Positions 34,451 through 42,704 of a stretch of DNA of 42,704 nt are shown here, piece by piece. Each line of letters begins with the position of its first letter. Position 1 is the first letter of the stretch. Source of the DNA: Scatosoma sp045656625 (GTDB taxonomy: Bacteria > Bacillota > Clostridia > Christensenellales > Borkfalkiaceae); assembly GCA_045656625.1 (NCBI GenBank), contig JAZORL010000013.1, positions 1 through 42,704 of the forward strand, in the 5' to 3' direction. The translations under genes and the position numbers were made by a program. The notes below the pieces were generated by a model. That model searched no databases. It had not been told where the DNA came from and saw only the letters and a list, made by a program, of their open reading frames with translations.

Positions 34451-35875
34451 TTATTTGCTGCGAATATACTCGTCCATCGCTTTCGCCGCAATCTTACCTG
34501 CGCCCATCGCCTTGATAACGGTCGCCGCGCCCGTTGCCGCATCGCCGCCGCAATACACCCCTTCAATTGAGGTCTTGCCCACCTCGTCCACGGCAATCTC
34601 GCCACGACGGAGAGTTTCAAGCCCAGGCGTCGTCGCCTTCAACAAGGGATTCGGAGAAGTACCAAGCGACATAATCACGCAATCGACGGGAATGATAAAC
34701 TCACTGCCCTGCACCGCTTTGGGGGAACGGCGACCGCTTTCGTCCGCTTCGCCAAGCTCCATACGGATACACTCGATACCGTTTACCCAACCGTAGGCTG
34801 GATCGCGAGGATTGTCCGTCGGCGTCGCCAAAATACGCGTAGGATTCGTCAACAAATCGAAGATAATCCCTTCTTCTTTTGCATGCTCGATTTCCTCACG
34901 GCGAGCAGGGAGTTCTTCTTCGCCACGGCGGTATACGATATGTACCTCCGCCCCCAAACGCTTCGCCGTACGCGCCGCGTCCATCGCAACGTTTCCGCCG
35001 CCCACAACCGCAACGCATTTGCCGTGCTGAATGGGCGTGTGACTATCGGGTTTATACGCTTTCATCAGGTTTGAACGGGTCAAAAATTCATTCGCAGAGT
35101 ACACCCCTTTCAAACTCTCGCCGGGGATATTCATAAACTTGGGCAACCCTGCGCCGCTCCCGATAAAGATCGCCTCAAAACCGTATTCCGATTTCAATTC
35201 TTCAATCGTGATTACGCGGCCGATTACCATATTCGTTTCCACTTTCACGCCGAGCGCTTTCAGATTGTCCACTTCCTTTTGCACAATCGACTTAGGCAAA
35301 CGGAATTCGGGGATCCCGTAAACGAGTACGCCGCCTGCCACGTGCAACGCCTCAAAAACGGTGACGTCGTAGCCCATTTTCGCCAAATCGCCAGCGCAGG
35401 TCAAGCCCGCAGGACCAGAGCCGACAACCGCTACTTTATGCCCATTGGAGGGGACAGGTACGGATTGAACGGTACAATTTGCGTTGTGCCAGTCGGCAAC
35501 AAAGCGTTCCAATCGACCGATACCAACCGCCTCGCAGCCAGCCTTAATCCCACGCGTACATTTCCCCTCGCATTGCGTTTCTTGGGGACATACGCGCCCG
35601 CAAACTGCGGGCAAGGAAGAATCTTCCGCAATGATTTGATACGCCCCTTCGAAATCCCCTTCCGCAACCTTTGCGATAAATTCGGGAATTTTGATGTTGA
35701 CAGGGCAAGCCGCAACGCAAGGACGATTTTTACAGCCGATACAGCGCTTTGCTTCGTCGATTGCCATTTCAGCGGTGTAGCCGAGCGCAACCTCTTCGAA
35801 ATTTCCATTACGAATTTCGGGGTCTTGCGCAGGCATAGGATTTTTCAAAGGATTCATATTGAACTTGGGCGCCAT
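34451..35875 (-). CDS. nfnB: NfnB / glutamate-synthase-small-subunit-type flavoprotein
   Basis: The 474-aa protein (start chosen at 35875 after AAGGAGG) has two N-terminal [4Fe-4S] cysteine clusters (CIGCKNRPCVAACP and CGRVCPQETQCEGKC), an FAD-binding Rossmann motif (VAVVGSGPAGLTCAG), an NADPH-binding motif (VAVVGGGNVAMDAART) and the C-terminal FAD motif VYCGGDAATGAATV. It resembles GltD-type subunits, but no large glutamate synthase subunit is near. Together with the partner gene one base upstream it forms the NfnAB complex, which bifurcates electrons between NADPH, NADH and ferredoxin. An older reading of such pairs is sulfide dehydrogenase (SudAB). Confidence 0.88.
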   Translation of the reverse strand: MAPKFNMNPLKNPMPAQDPEIRNGNFEEVALGYTAEMAIDEAKRCIGCKNRPCVAACPVNIKIPEFIAKVAEGDFEGAYQIIAEDSSLPAVCGRVCPQETQCEGKCTRGIKAGCEAVGIGRLERFVADWHNANCTVQSVPVPSNGHKVAVVGSGPAGLTCAGDLAKMGYDVTVFEALHVAGGVLVYGIPEFRLPKSIVQKEVDNLKALGVKVETNMVIGRVITIEELKSEYGFEAIFIGSGAGLPKFMNIPGESLKGVYSANEFLTRSNLMKAYKPDSHTPIQHGKCVAVVGGGNVAMDAARTAKRLGAEVHIVYRRGEEELPARREEIEHAKEEGIIFDLLTNPTRILATPTDNPRDPAYGWVNGIECIRMELGEADESGRRSPKAVQGSEFIIPVDCVIMSLGTSPNPLLKATTPGLETLRRGEIAVDEVGKTSIEGVYCGGDAATGAATVIKAMGAGKIAAKAMDEYIRSK

Positions 35876-35876
35876 C

Positions 35877-36719
35877 TTAAAGCACCTCCTTTTTGAATAA
35901 GTTGCAAGCCTCTTCTCTCTCGCGGTTTTCAAAGTCCGCATACGAGCGAGAACGGCTCATCGCTTCGTCGAAATCAATTTCGTGACCGTCAAATTCAGGC
36001 CCGTCCACGCACGCAAATTTCATTTGTCCGCCAACAGTCAAACGACAACCGCCGCACATACCCGTACCGTCAATCATAATCGGATTCATGCTCGCAATCG
36101 TTTTCACGCCGTAGGGCTTGGTCGCCGCGCAAACGAATTTCATCATAATGAGCGGCCCAATCGTGATTACCTCGTCGAAACGTTCTCCCTTTTCAAGCAG
36201 TTCGTTCAAAGGTACGCAAACGTTTCCTTGTCTACCATACGAGCCGTCGTCCGTCATCATATAAAAATCTTTCGAGCAAGCCTTAAATTCGTCTTCCAAA
36301 ATCACCAAATCCTTGTTTCTAAACCCGATAATAGAGGTGACTTCACAGCCCTGCTCACACAAAGCTTTTGCAACGGGCAAAGCGATTGCGCAACCAACGC
36401 CGCCGCCGACAACGCACACTTTTTTCAAGCCATCCGTGTGGGTAGGTCTGCCCAAAGGACCGACGAAATCGGGGATAAAATCCCCCACGTTTTTATGATT
36501 GAGCTTTTCCGTCGTCGCACCAACGATTTGGAAAATAATCGTCACAGTCCCTTTTTCTCTATCGTAGCCCGCAACGGTGAGGGGAATACGCTCGCCGTCC
36601 TCATCCACACGCAAAATGATGAATTGACCGGGCAATGCCTTCTTCGCCACAAACGGCGCAAGGACTTCCATCTGCGTGACCGTGGGATTGAGCGATTTTT
36701 TACCAACGATTTGATACAT
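35877..36719 (-). CDS. nfnA: NfnA / ferredoxin-NADP reductase-type subunit
   Basis: The 280-aa protein is related to PyrK: an N-terminal FAD barrel (GQFIILR), an NAD-binding domain (VCVVGGGVGCAIALPVAKAL) and a C-terminal [2Fe-2S] site. The cluster ligands appear as D217 plus C222, C225 and C237 in MIDGTGMCGGCR and FACVDGPEFDGHE. Use of one aspartate with three cysteines is known for NfnA and supports the assignment over dihydroorotate dehydrogenase. It is translated from AAGGAGAG and is tightly coupled to nfnB. Confidence 0.88.
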   Translation of the reverse strand: MYQIVGKKSLNPTVTQMEVLAPFVAKKALPGQFIILRVDEDGERIPLTVAGYDREKGTVTIIFQIVGATTEKLNHKNVGDFIPDFVGPLGRPTHTDGLKKVCVVGGGVGCAIALPVAKALCEQGCEVTSIIGFRNKDLVILEDEFKACSKDFYMMTDDGSYGRQGNVCVPLNELLEKGERFDEVITIGPLIMMKFVCAATKPYGVKTIASMNPIMIDGTGMCGGCRLTVGGQMKFACVDGPEFDGHEIDFDEAMSRSRSYADFENREREEACNLFKKEVL

Positions 36720-36800
36720 GGTATATTCTCTCCTTATTTTTTGCCTAATTTTTAACCCCGAAAAAGGGCATACAAAGGGCAGGTTCTATCACTTTTTTAT

Positions 36801-36829
36801 ATTATAGCTTTCCACGCAAAAATTGTCAA
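36801..36829 (-). promoter_or_regulatory. Promoter of nfnA-nfnB (TTGACA-N17-TATAAT)
   Basis: Perfect consensus boxes TTGACA (36824-36829) and TATAAT (36801-36806) with a 17-bp spacer; the leader is about 75 nt. Confidence 0.88.
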
Positions 36830-36846
36830 ACACTCAGCGGTAGATT

Positions 36847-36861
36847 TTGCGTTTTACGCAA
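36847..36861. promoter_or_regulatory. Palindrome between two divergent promoters
   Basis: TTGCG-N5-CGCAA lies between the nfnA and antiporter promoters, about 20 bp upstream of the nfnA -35 and 43 bp upstream of the antiporter -35. It could be an operator, or a weak hairpin followed by TTTTTT on the plus strand. Confidence 0.35.
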
Positions 36862-36903
36862 GAAAATTTTTTCACAAAAATTTCATTTTTCACCCCCTTT
36901 CGA

Positions 36904-36932
36904 TTGCTTTTCATATATATAAGTAGTATAAT
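36904..36932 (+). promoter_or_regulatory. Promoter of the cation:proton antiporter gene
   Basis: TTGCTT (36904-36909), 17-bp spacer and TATAAT (36927-36932); leader of about 28 nt. Confidence 0.75.
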
Positions 36933-36967
36933 GTTTGTCGAAAAAACAAAAAAGAAGGTTTTTTACA

Positions 36968-38293
36968 ATGGAACCGAACGAAATTTTACTCGCATTATCC
37001 TTATCACTTTTGGCAGGGCTTTTGCTTTCCCGTTTGGCAAAGCTCGCACAGCTCCCTGCCGTCACCGCATATTTAATCGCAGGGATCTTAATCGGTCCGT
37101 ACGTGCTTGGTAAGCTCGACGTGAAGGGACTTGGCTTTACCTCTATTGCGGACGTACACAAGTTTGCGCTGATTAGTGAAGTCGCACTCGGCTTTATCGC
37201 CTTTTCTATCGGAAACGAGTTCCGCCTTTCGCAACTGAAAAAAATCGGTAAACAGGCAACGATTATCGGCATTTTGCAAGCGGTAATCACGACTATTATC
37301 GTAGATGCGGCATTGATCGGTTTGCACTTCGCTATGCCTGACAAGCTTCCTTTGCCTGCGGCAATCGTTCTCGGTGCTATCGCTTCGGCTACCGCCCCTG
37401 CGGCAACCCTTATGGTCGTAAAACAATATAAAGCGAAAGGCCCCGTCACCGACGTGCTTTTGCCCGTCGTGGCTTTGGACGACGCAGTCGGCTTAATCCT
37501 TTTCGCCGTATCCTTCGGGGTAGCAAAAGCTATCGAAATCGGCTCGATTAGTATGGTTTCCATCTTGGTCGAACCCTTACTCGAAATTGTATTCTCCGTC
37601 GGTCTTGGCGCATTGATGGGTTTCCTTTTCAGCCTTTGCGAACGATTCTTCCATTCTCGCTCCAAGCGTTTGGCTGTGTCCGTCGGGTTCGTTATCCTCA
37701 CGATTGCGCTTGCAAACTTTGATTTCCATATCGGCAGTGCGCACGTCAAATTCTCGTCCTTGCTCGTTTGTATGATGCTCGGCACAATCTTTTGCAACGT
37801 GTGTGATTTCTCCGAAGAACTTATGGATAGAGTCGATCGTTGGACTGCCCCCCTTTTCGTGCTCTTCTTCGTATTTAGCGGCGCAGAGCTTCGCCTTGGC
37901 GTATTCTCCGATTGGATGATTGTCTTGGTCGGCGTTGTGTATATCCTCGCACGCTCGATCGGGAAATACAGCGGTGCAGCGGCAAGCTCTCGTCTTGCAA
38001 AATGCGATAGCAACATCGTCAAATATCTTGGCATCACCCTTTTGCCCCAAGCAGGCGTAGCGCTCGGCATGGCAAATATGGCGATGGGTGCCGTAGAGCT
38101 TGGCACGCAAGGCATTTTGATTGCGAACATCACTCTATTTGCCGTACTCATCTATGAAATCTTTGGACCAATGCTCACAAAGATTGCGCTTACGAAAGCA
38201 GGCGAAATCAATCCCGAAGGGAAGACGAGCGCTCGTCACGAGCACGCCAAGAAAATGGCGAAAAAGAAAGCCGAGCAGCAATCGGCAGAATAA
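36968..38293 (+). CDS. Cation:proton antiporter (CPA2 / KefB-like)
   Basis: The 441-aa membrane protein has about 12 helices. The conserved acidic pair ALDDAVGLI (D171, D172) in the middle of the protein, preceded by ASATAPAAT, is the ion-binding centre of CPA2 exchangers. It lacks the C-terminal TrkA-N nucleotide-binding domain of full KefB/C proteins and ends in a short Lys/Glu-rich tail. It probably exchanges Na+ or K+ for protons for pH or ion balance. I chose the ATG at 36968, which has AAGAAGG upstream, over a TTG eleven codons earlier. Its gene is monocistronic, ending in a strong terminator. Confidence 0.92.
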   Translation: MEPNEILLALSLSLLAGLLLSRLAKLAQLPAVTAYLIAGILIGPYVLGKLDVKGLGFTSIADVHKFALISEVALGFIAFSIGNEFRLSQLKKIGKQATIIGILQAVITTIIVDAALIGLHFAMPDKLPLPAAIVLGAIASATAPAATLMVVKQYKAKGPVTDVLLPVVALDDAVGLILFAVSFGVAKAIEIGSISMVSILVEPLLEIVFSVGLGALMGFLFSLCERFFHSRSKRLAVSVGFVILTIALANFDFHIGSAHVKFSSLLVCMMLGTIFCNVCDFSEELMDRVDRWTAPLFVLFFVFSGAELRLGVFSDWMIVLVGVVYILARSIGKYSGAAASSRLAKCDSNIVKYLGITLLPQAGVALGMANMAMGAVELGTQGILIANITLFAVLIYEIFGPMLTKIALTKAGEINPEGKTSARHEHAKKMAKKKAEQQSAE

Positions 38294-38316
38294 CTACTTT
38301 TTCTTAAAAACATTGA

Positions 38317-38350
38317 GGCAGGTATGTGTTCAACGCATACCTGCCCTTTT
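38317..38350. terminator. Terminator shared by convergent genes
   Basis: GGCAGGTATGTG pairs with CGCATACCTGCC (one G-U pair), loop TTCAA, followed on the plus strand by CTTTTTATTTC. It lies between the convergent antiporter and M20 genes and may serve both. Confidence 0.88.
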
Positions 38351-39540
38351 TATTTCAAAAATTCAAGCGCCGCATTCGCATACGTCGCCGCGCCGATACA
38401 CAGCGCTTTTTCGTCAAATTTTACCCTTGGATGATGCAAGGGGTATTCATGCCCCTCTTCCTTTTTTCCTGCCGCAAGAGCCAACATCACGGATGGGATT
38501 TCTTGACTGATATACGCAAAATCTTCCGAGCCGCCGTTTCCTTCCTTGACGTCGCCTCCTAAATTGCGGCTATCGATTACCCATTCCTTCCCCAACAATT
38601 TCGCCGTTGCCGTTTCCACCATTTCCGCCAAATCGTCGTCGTTTTTCAAGGTGGGGCAGCCGCTTGGAAACTTTATTCTTGCGCTTGCCCGAAAGCACTT
38701 GCACACCCCTTTGACAATTTCCGCCATTCGTCTTTTCACCTGCGCACGCACTCGTTCGTCAAAGGCACGCAAAGTGCCGTAAAGTTTCGCCTCATCCGAA
38801 ATGGCATTCCCCGTTTTTCCCGATTCCATTTTCCCCACCGTCAGGACGGCAGGATTCGCCACCGAAAGCTCTCTTGCGGATAGCTCTTGCAGGGAAATTA
38901 ATACAAATGCGGCTACCATGGTCGCATCCACGCCGTTTTGCGGCGCAGAACCGTGACAAGCCTTCCCTTGAATCGCAATCTCAAAAAAATCGGCAGCAGG
39001 CGCACTAATTCCTCTTGCAACGATAAGCGTTCCCGTGGGAAAAGGAGTTGCCGTCAACACGTGCAGCATCATCGCTCCGTCGATTTTTTTCTTGGATATT
39101 TCTTCCGTAGAAAGCGCGTCTTTTGCCCCTTCCAAACTCTCTTCCGCCGCTTGAAAAAGCAGTTTCACTTCCCCTTTTAATTCTTTTTCCTGCGCCTTTA
39201 AGAGCTTTGCCGCACCAAGCAGCATTGTTGCATGCAAATCGTGTCCACATGCGTGCATATTCCCATTCTTACAAGCAAACGCCTCGCCCGTTCTTTCTTG
39301 TATGGGCAGTCCGTCCATATCCGCACGCAGTAAAAAACAGCGTTTCCCTTGTCCTACCGCCGCCAAAATACTTCCTTTGCCTATGATTTTGGGAAAATAT
39401 CCATACTCTTGGAGTTTGTCAAGAATATAGGCACGGGTTTGCTCCAAAGCGAATCCCACTTCCGCGCGAGCATGCAAATCCCGACGAATAGAAATTAATT
39501 CGTCCTGCATTTCCTTTGCAGTATCTAATATCTTTTCCAT
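38350..39540 (-). CDS. M20-family amidohydrolase (hippurate / N-acyl-amino-acid hydrolase type)
   Basis: The 396-aa cytoplasmic enzyme has the M20D motifs RRDLHARAEVGF, ADMDGLPI, the metal site NMHACGHDLHATMLLGAAK and the catalytic glutamate in FQAAEES, followed by the dimerisation domain and the C-terminal metal ligand region (GGSEDFAYISQE). It removes acyl groups from amino acids or related amides. The start at 39540 gives the normal family N-terminus, but no clear ribosome binding site precedes it and it lies only about 22 bp after the terminator of the upstream gene. Longer starts would run through that terminator and are rejected. Confidence 0.9.
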   Translation of the reverse strand: MEKILDTAKEMQDELISIRRDLHARAEVGFALEQTRAYILDKLQEYGYFPKIIGKGSILAAVGQGKRCFLLRADMDGLPIQERTGEAFACKNGNMHACGHDLHATMLLGAAKLLKAQEKELKGEVKLLFQAAEESLEGAKDALSTEEISKKKIDGAMMLHVLTATPFPTGTLIVARGISAPAADFFEIAIQGKACHGSAPQNGVDATMVAAFVLISLQELSARELSVANPAVLTVGKMESGKTGNAISDEAKLYGTLRAFDERVRAQVKRRMAEIVKGVCKCFRASARIKFPSGCPTLKNDDDLAEMVETATAKLLGKEWVIDSRNLGGDVKEGNGGSEDFAYISQEIPSVMLALAAGKKEEGHEYPLHHPRVKFDEKALCIGAATYANAALEFLK

Positions 39541-39561
39541 ATTCGCAGTATGCGCAATCGA

Positions 39562-39600
39562 GCAAAAAATAACGCCCCGAAAGCCAAAGCTTTCGGGGCG
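39562..39600 (-). terminator. Terminator of the OB-fold lipoprotein gene
   Basis: CGCCCCGAAAGC pairs perfectly with GCTTTCGGGGCG (12 bp, loop CAAA) and is followed on the minus strand by TTATTTTTTG. It lies 19 bp after the stop of the lipoprotein gene. Confidence 0.92.
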
Positions 39601-39618
39601 CATTCCATTCGTCAAGAA

Positions 39619-41718
39619 TTAATAATTATCAAAGTTCAAAGTGTTGTATACCTTCGTGCCGTCCGCCAAACGAACTGCAAGACCACAACAACGCCAATAG
39701 TTTTTGTCGTCCCAATTGCAAGCCGCAATTTCCATCGTAATTTGTTGCCCTGCAAACTCTTGCAACCAAGCATATTGCGCTGCGCCAGAACAATAGAATT
39801 GGAGTTTCGTCCCATCATCGGCGATGAAATTGAGGTTCGTATAATATGCCGTAGATTCTACTTGCACCGTACCGCTAATTACAAATACCGTCGTGGAATA
39901 GTCCACCGTCTTATCCAACGCATAGAATTCCGCACCCGTTGCTTCTACGAATTTTTCCGTAGAGTATTCGTGTTGACCATAATAGTTTTCCAAGATTTCC
40001 GCGTTTACGATACACGTTTGACCGGCATAAGCCGCCGCATCGTCTTTTACGTGGCGTTCTCTCATACCCTTCAAAATGACTTCATGTCCCATTTCCAAAT
40101 TTGCAAATTCTTCCGTCGAGTTTACAAGCACGGAAATCACGCTGCCGTCTTCCCCGAAGAGATAGAAACCATTCTTGTTGACAACGGAAGGCCCTACAAT
40201 CCCCTTTACCGTCACGTCGGTATCAATTTCCGCGTTAATCGCTTCCGCTACGGTGATATAATCATATTCCGTCGCAGGCTTTTCATAGGAAATGGTGATC
40301 GTTTCTCGACATTCCACGCCGTTATACTTCGTCGTAATCGTCACTTGCGCTTCGCCTTGCACCTTGCAATGCATTACGGGCTTTCCATCGACCTCTTCAA
40401 AATATACCACGTTCGTATTGCTCGATTCGTAAGAAATGATCGCCCCCGTAAAGCCCAAAAGCTCGGAAGATACGCTGTTTTCAAGCGCCAATGCAGGGTC
40501 GCCAGCGTACGTAATCTTTCCGTCCACTTGACCTTGGAATTGCGTAAGAGCATGGTAGTCCATAACAAATCTCGCCGCATTCGCCGTATCAAATTGATAG
40601 CCCTCGTCCATTACTGCAATCGGCATCAAACGATAGAAGCAAGCCGTATCCGAGCTTTTTGCGTTGTGCGCCGCAAGATATACCGTGCAAATTTTACCGT
40701 CAAATTCTCTAAGCCAAGTGAAATCGTTGCCGTTGCATTGCGAGTACGCATAAATCCCCGTCGTGCCATCCAAATCATAGAAATAGAAATTGGTAAAGCC
40801 ACTGCCCGGTTTTTCTTGCACGAGCGCGTTCACCTTATAGATTTGCGTGGTAATGTTGTCCGCAACCGAATGCTCTACAACCTCTCTAACCGTACTTTCC
40901 TCTATCCAAGCCTTATCAAACTCGGTGTTGCCGTTATCAATGGAAACAAGGGTGACGCTTGTAAGCTGATTGCAACCCGTATAGCCGTGTTTTTCCGCAT
41001 GGGACTGCTCGCTTTCCAAAATCCACCAATCCTTTTCTGCAAGAATGGTGACCGTATTCCCCACGCTGACTCTACCTGCTAAATCGCCGTCGTAAACGTA
41101 AATAGACGAGGTTTCATCCACGAGATATACGCCGCTCGGTTTCATACCGTTTGCATACGTAATGTTTGCCACGACGCCGTCCACCTTAATAAGCGCACCA
41201 TCCTCTTTTTCACGAGCCTGCGCAATACTCATTTCCGTATAACCGTTTTCGTCTACGTTGCCTACGTTCGATTTGAAATCAATCAAAATAGCTTTTTTGA
41301 CTTCTTTTGTGCCCGTATCTTGATGGTTTTGCAAAATACAAGAAAGCAACACTTCATCGCCCTTGTAGGGTTTTTTTGCCATATCCTTATAGCCATCGGT
41401 ATTATAAACGGAAATTGAACCCGTTTCGTCCTCGATGACCATTGCGCCGTATTCAGGATTCGTCACCGAAACTACAATACCACGGATATAATAGCTTTCC
41501 GTTGTCACGTTGCCCGGTTCGCCGCAAAGCTCCAACGCCTGTGCAATCGTAATCGTTTCGTATTCCGCCCAAGAATCCTGCTCGGGTACGTCTGCGCTAT
41601 CTTCCACACTCGTATCCGAATCAGATTTCAAATATTTATCCGCAAGATCGCAGGAAGCAAGTGCGCCCAACGATAAGGACGCAAGGAACAAGGAAATAAG
41701 TACTTTTAATTTTTTCAT
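39619..41718 (-). CDS. Lipoprotein with repeated OB-fold-like domains
   Basis: The 699-aa protein (start at 41718 after GAGGTG) has lipobox LASC (C23) and an acidic linker. At least three OB-fold-like units follow, each opening with a TIAQA/SIAQA/TVAEA helix and a strand pair such as YYIRGIVVSV...GSISVY or VTVKGIVG...GSVISVLV, and a further related half-domain. A bacterial Ig-like segment (about 415-480, ISYESSNTNVVYF) lies in the middle. Such OB-folds occur in clostridial and Bacteroidota surface proteins and beside YhcR-type nucleases, where they bind nucleic acid or glycans. No nuclease domain is present, so a binding role is likely but the ligand is unknown. It is a single-gene unit with its own promoter and terminator. 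Confidence 0.85.
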   Translation of the reverse strand: MKKLKVLISLFLASLSLGALASCDLADKYLKSDSDTSVEDSADVPEQDSWAEYETITIAQALELCGEPGNVTTESYYIRGIVVSVTNPEYGAMVIEDETGSISVYNTDGYKDMAKKPYKGDEVLLSCILQNHQDTGTKEVKKAILIDFKSNVGNVDENGYTEMSIAQAREKEDGALIKVDGVVANITYANGMKPSGVYLVDETSSIYVYDGDLAGRVSVGNTVTILAEKDWWILESEQSHAEKHGYTGCNQLTSVTLVSIDNGNTEFDKAWIEESTVREVVEHSVADNITTQIYKVNALVQEKPGSGFTNFYFYDLDGTTGIYAYSQCNGNDFTWLREFDGKICTVYLAAHNAKSSDTACFYRLMPIAVMDEGYQFDTANAARFVMDYHALTQFQGQVDGKITYAGDPALALENSVSSELLGFTGAIISYESSNTNVVYFEEVDGKPVMHCKVQGEAQVTITTKYNGVECRETITISYEKPATEYDYITVAEAINAEIDTDVTVKGIVGPSVVNKNGFYLFGEDGSVISVLVNSTEEFANLEMGHEVILKGMRERHVKDDAAAYAGQTCIVNAEILENYYGQHEYSTEKFVEATGAEFYALDKTVDYSTTVFVISGTVQVESTAYYTNLNFIADDGTKLQFYCSGAAQYAWLQEFAGQQITMEIAACNWDDKNYWRCCGLAVRLADGTKVYNTLNFDNY

Positions 41719-41748
41719 AGAACACCTCGTTCTTTTTTGTTTGAAAAT

Positions 41749-41777
41749 ATTATAAATCATTTGACAAAAAATGTAAA
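41749..41777 (-). promoter_or_regulatory. Promoter of the OB-fold lipoprotein gene (TTTACA-N17-TATAAT)
   Basis: TTTACA (41772-41777) and TATAAT (41749-41754) are 17 bp apart; predicted leader of about 24 nt ends in a GAGGTG ribosome binding site. Confidence 0.82.
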
Positions 41778-41818
41778 ATAAATGCCACTATAAAATAAAA
41801 ATTTTTTATATAAAATAT

Positions 41819-41852
41819 AAAAAAGAGAACATTTCATCCGTCCTCTTTTTTT
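41819..41852 (-). terminator. Terminator after the FAD-dependent oxidoreductase gene
   Basis: AAGAG-AC and GT-CTCTT form a stem with one internal mismatch, with T-runs on both strands, just after the stop codon at 41856. Confidence 0.7.
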
Positions 41853-41855
41853 CGT

Positions 41856-42704
41856 TTAAGCCAATTTTTCTACGATGTCGCGCGCAACGTGTACGCCGCT
41901 TGCCGACGCGTGAGAAAGGGAATGGGTGATACCGCTCCCGTCACCGATGATATACAAGCCCTCGTAGCGGCATTGCAAATGTTCGTCTACCGCCACTTCC
42001 ATATTATAGAACTTGACTTCTACGCCGTACAAAAGGGTGTCCTCATTCGCCGTACCGGGCGCAATTTTATCAAGCGCGTAAATCATCTCGATAATCCCGT
42101 CCAAAAGGCGCTTGGGCAATACCAAGCTCAAATCCCCGGGCGTTGCGCTCATCGTCGGTACGGTAAAAGATTCTTCAATTCTCGAAGGCGTACTTCTTCT
42201 GCCGCGAATCAAGTCCCCAAAGCGTTGCACGATTACCCCGCCGCCGAGCATATTGCTCAATCTTGCAATCGACTCGCCATAGCCGTTGGAATCACGGAAG
42301 GGCTCGGAGAAATGCTTTGCAACGAGCAAGGCAAAGTTCGTATTGTTCGTTTGCTTTGCAGGGTCTTCGTAGCTATGCCCGTTTACCGTCACGATACCGT
42401 TCGTGTTTTCGCTAACCACCGCCCCCTTGGGATTCATACAGAAGGTACGCACTTTATCGCCGTACTTTTCCGTGCGGTAACCAATCTTGCTTTCATACAG
42501 CTCGTTGGTAAGGTGCGAGAAAATCTCCGCAGGCAATTCCACGCGCACGCCGATATCCACACGATTGGATTTCGTCGGGATTCTAAGCTTTTTGCAAACT
42601 CGCTCCATCCACTTGCTTCCGCTTCTGCCAACGGATACGATACACTTCTTGCACGCGTACACGGTACCCCCGTTTTCGATTTCATAGCCACCGTCTACGA
42701 CCTT
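41856..42704 (-). CDS. FAD-dependent oxidoreductase, COG2509-like (partial, 5' end outside window)
   Basis: The 282 C-terminal codons are present and the frame is open to the right edge. The segment IVSVGRSGSKWM followed by NRVDIGVRVELP, and the C-terminal FAD motif GLYIIGDGSGITHSLSHA, match the C-terminal part of uncharacterised FAD-dependent dehydrogenases of COG2509. The N-terminal GxGxxG is outside the window. Expected cytoplasmic; the substrate is not known. Confidence 0.82.
   Translation of the reverse strand, partial: KVVDGGYEIENGGTVYACKKCIVSVGRSGSKWMERVCKKLRIPTKSNRVDIGVRVELPAEIFSHLTNELYESKIGYRTEKYGDKVRTFCMNPKGAVVSENTNGIVTVNGHSYEDPAKQTNNTNFALLVAKHFSEPFRDSNGYGESIARLSNMLGGGVIVQRFGDLIRGRRSTPSRIEESFTVPTMSATPGDLSLVLPKRLLDGIIEMIYALDKIAPGTANEDTLLYGVEVKFYNMEVAVDEHLQCRYEGLYIIGDGSGITHSLSHASASGVHVARDIVEKLA

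Noticed and set aside
36883..38151. Minus-strand open frame of 422 codons opposite the antiporter
   Set aside because: Composition (Ser/Thr/Pro/Lys-rich) is typical of a shadow frame; the plus strand encodes a well-conserved transporter.
39541..39615. Longer N-terminus for the M20 enzyme
   Set aside because: The extra 25 codons translate the terminator hairpin of the neighbouring gene and are not part of the family N-terminus.
39550..41082. Plus-strand open frame of 510 codons opposite the OB-fold lipoprotein
   Set aside because: Arg/His/Ile-rich shadow with no start signals; it also runs through a terminator hairpin.

Overview
The window reads like a chromosomal segment of an uncultured, probably gut-dwelling member of the Bacillota (Clostridia). 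This is inferred from consensus TTGACA/TATAAT promoters, strong AAGGAG ribosome binding sites, moderately AT-rich DNA, lipoprotein signal peptides of the Gram-positive type, InlB/Listeria-Bacteroides repeats, an NfnAB-type ferredoxin:NADP module and a YfhO membrane protein. No rRNA or housekeeping marker is present, so the placement is approximate.

Layout. (1) 1-908: 5' part of a secreted protein made of 113-residue repeats, minus strand, cut by the window edge. (2) 909-2196: non-coding stretch with its promoter, a tRNA-Pro-associated repeat unit, a broken tRNA-Pro and copies of an ~80 bp hairpin element. (3) 2197-28334: a ~26 kb minus-strand glycan-utilisation operon. In transcription order it encodes two CUT1 ABC permeases, a sugar-binding lipoprotein, a GH123-like/DUF4091 lipoprotein, a 1758-aa multi-module lipoprotein, a 44-aa peptide, a 2093-aa secreted multi-module protein with a TIM-barrel-like region, then cytoplasmic GH38, GH20, GH36 and GH78-like enzymes. 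A divergent AraC-family regulator (28546-29394, plus) sits at its head, with paired candidate operators. (4) 29455-30060: second copy of the repeat unit with an intact tRNA-Pro(AGG). (5) 30234-34361: YfhO membrane protein and a Gfo/Idh/MocA oxidoreductase. (6) 34451-36719: nfnA-nfnB. (7) 36968-38293: cation:proton antiporter, divergent. (8) 38350-39540: M20 amidohydrolase. (9) 39619-41718: OB-fold repeat lipoprotein. (10) 41856-42704: FAD-dependent oxidoreductase cut by the window edge.

How the genes work together. The extracellular lipoproteins and the secreted giant carry many carbohydrate-binding-like jelly-roll modules and probably capture and trim a complex glycan. The binding protein and the permeases import oligosaccharides; no ATPase is encoded here, so a shared MsmX/MsiK-type ATPase elsewhere is expected. 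The four signal-less glycosidases finish them inside the cell. The mix (alpha-mannosidase, beta-hexosaminidase, alpha-galactosidase, GH78-like, GH123-like) fits a host-type or mixed heteroglycan, but the substrate is not provable from sequence.

Most unusual points: the whole operon plus regulator lies between two direct repeats, one with an intact tRNA-Pro and the other with a truncated tRNA-Pro interrupted in its T-loop by a hairpin element; a tiny peptide gene lies between two giant proteins that share modules; the AraC and YfhO genes appear to have leaderless transcripts.
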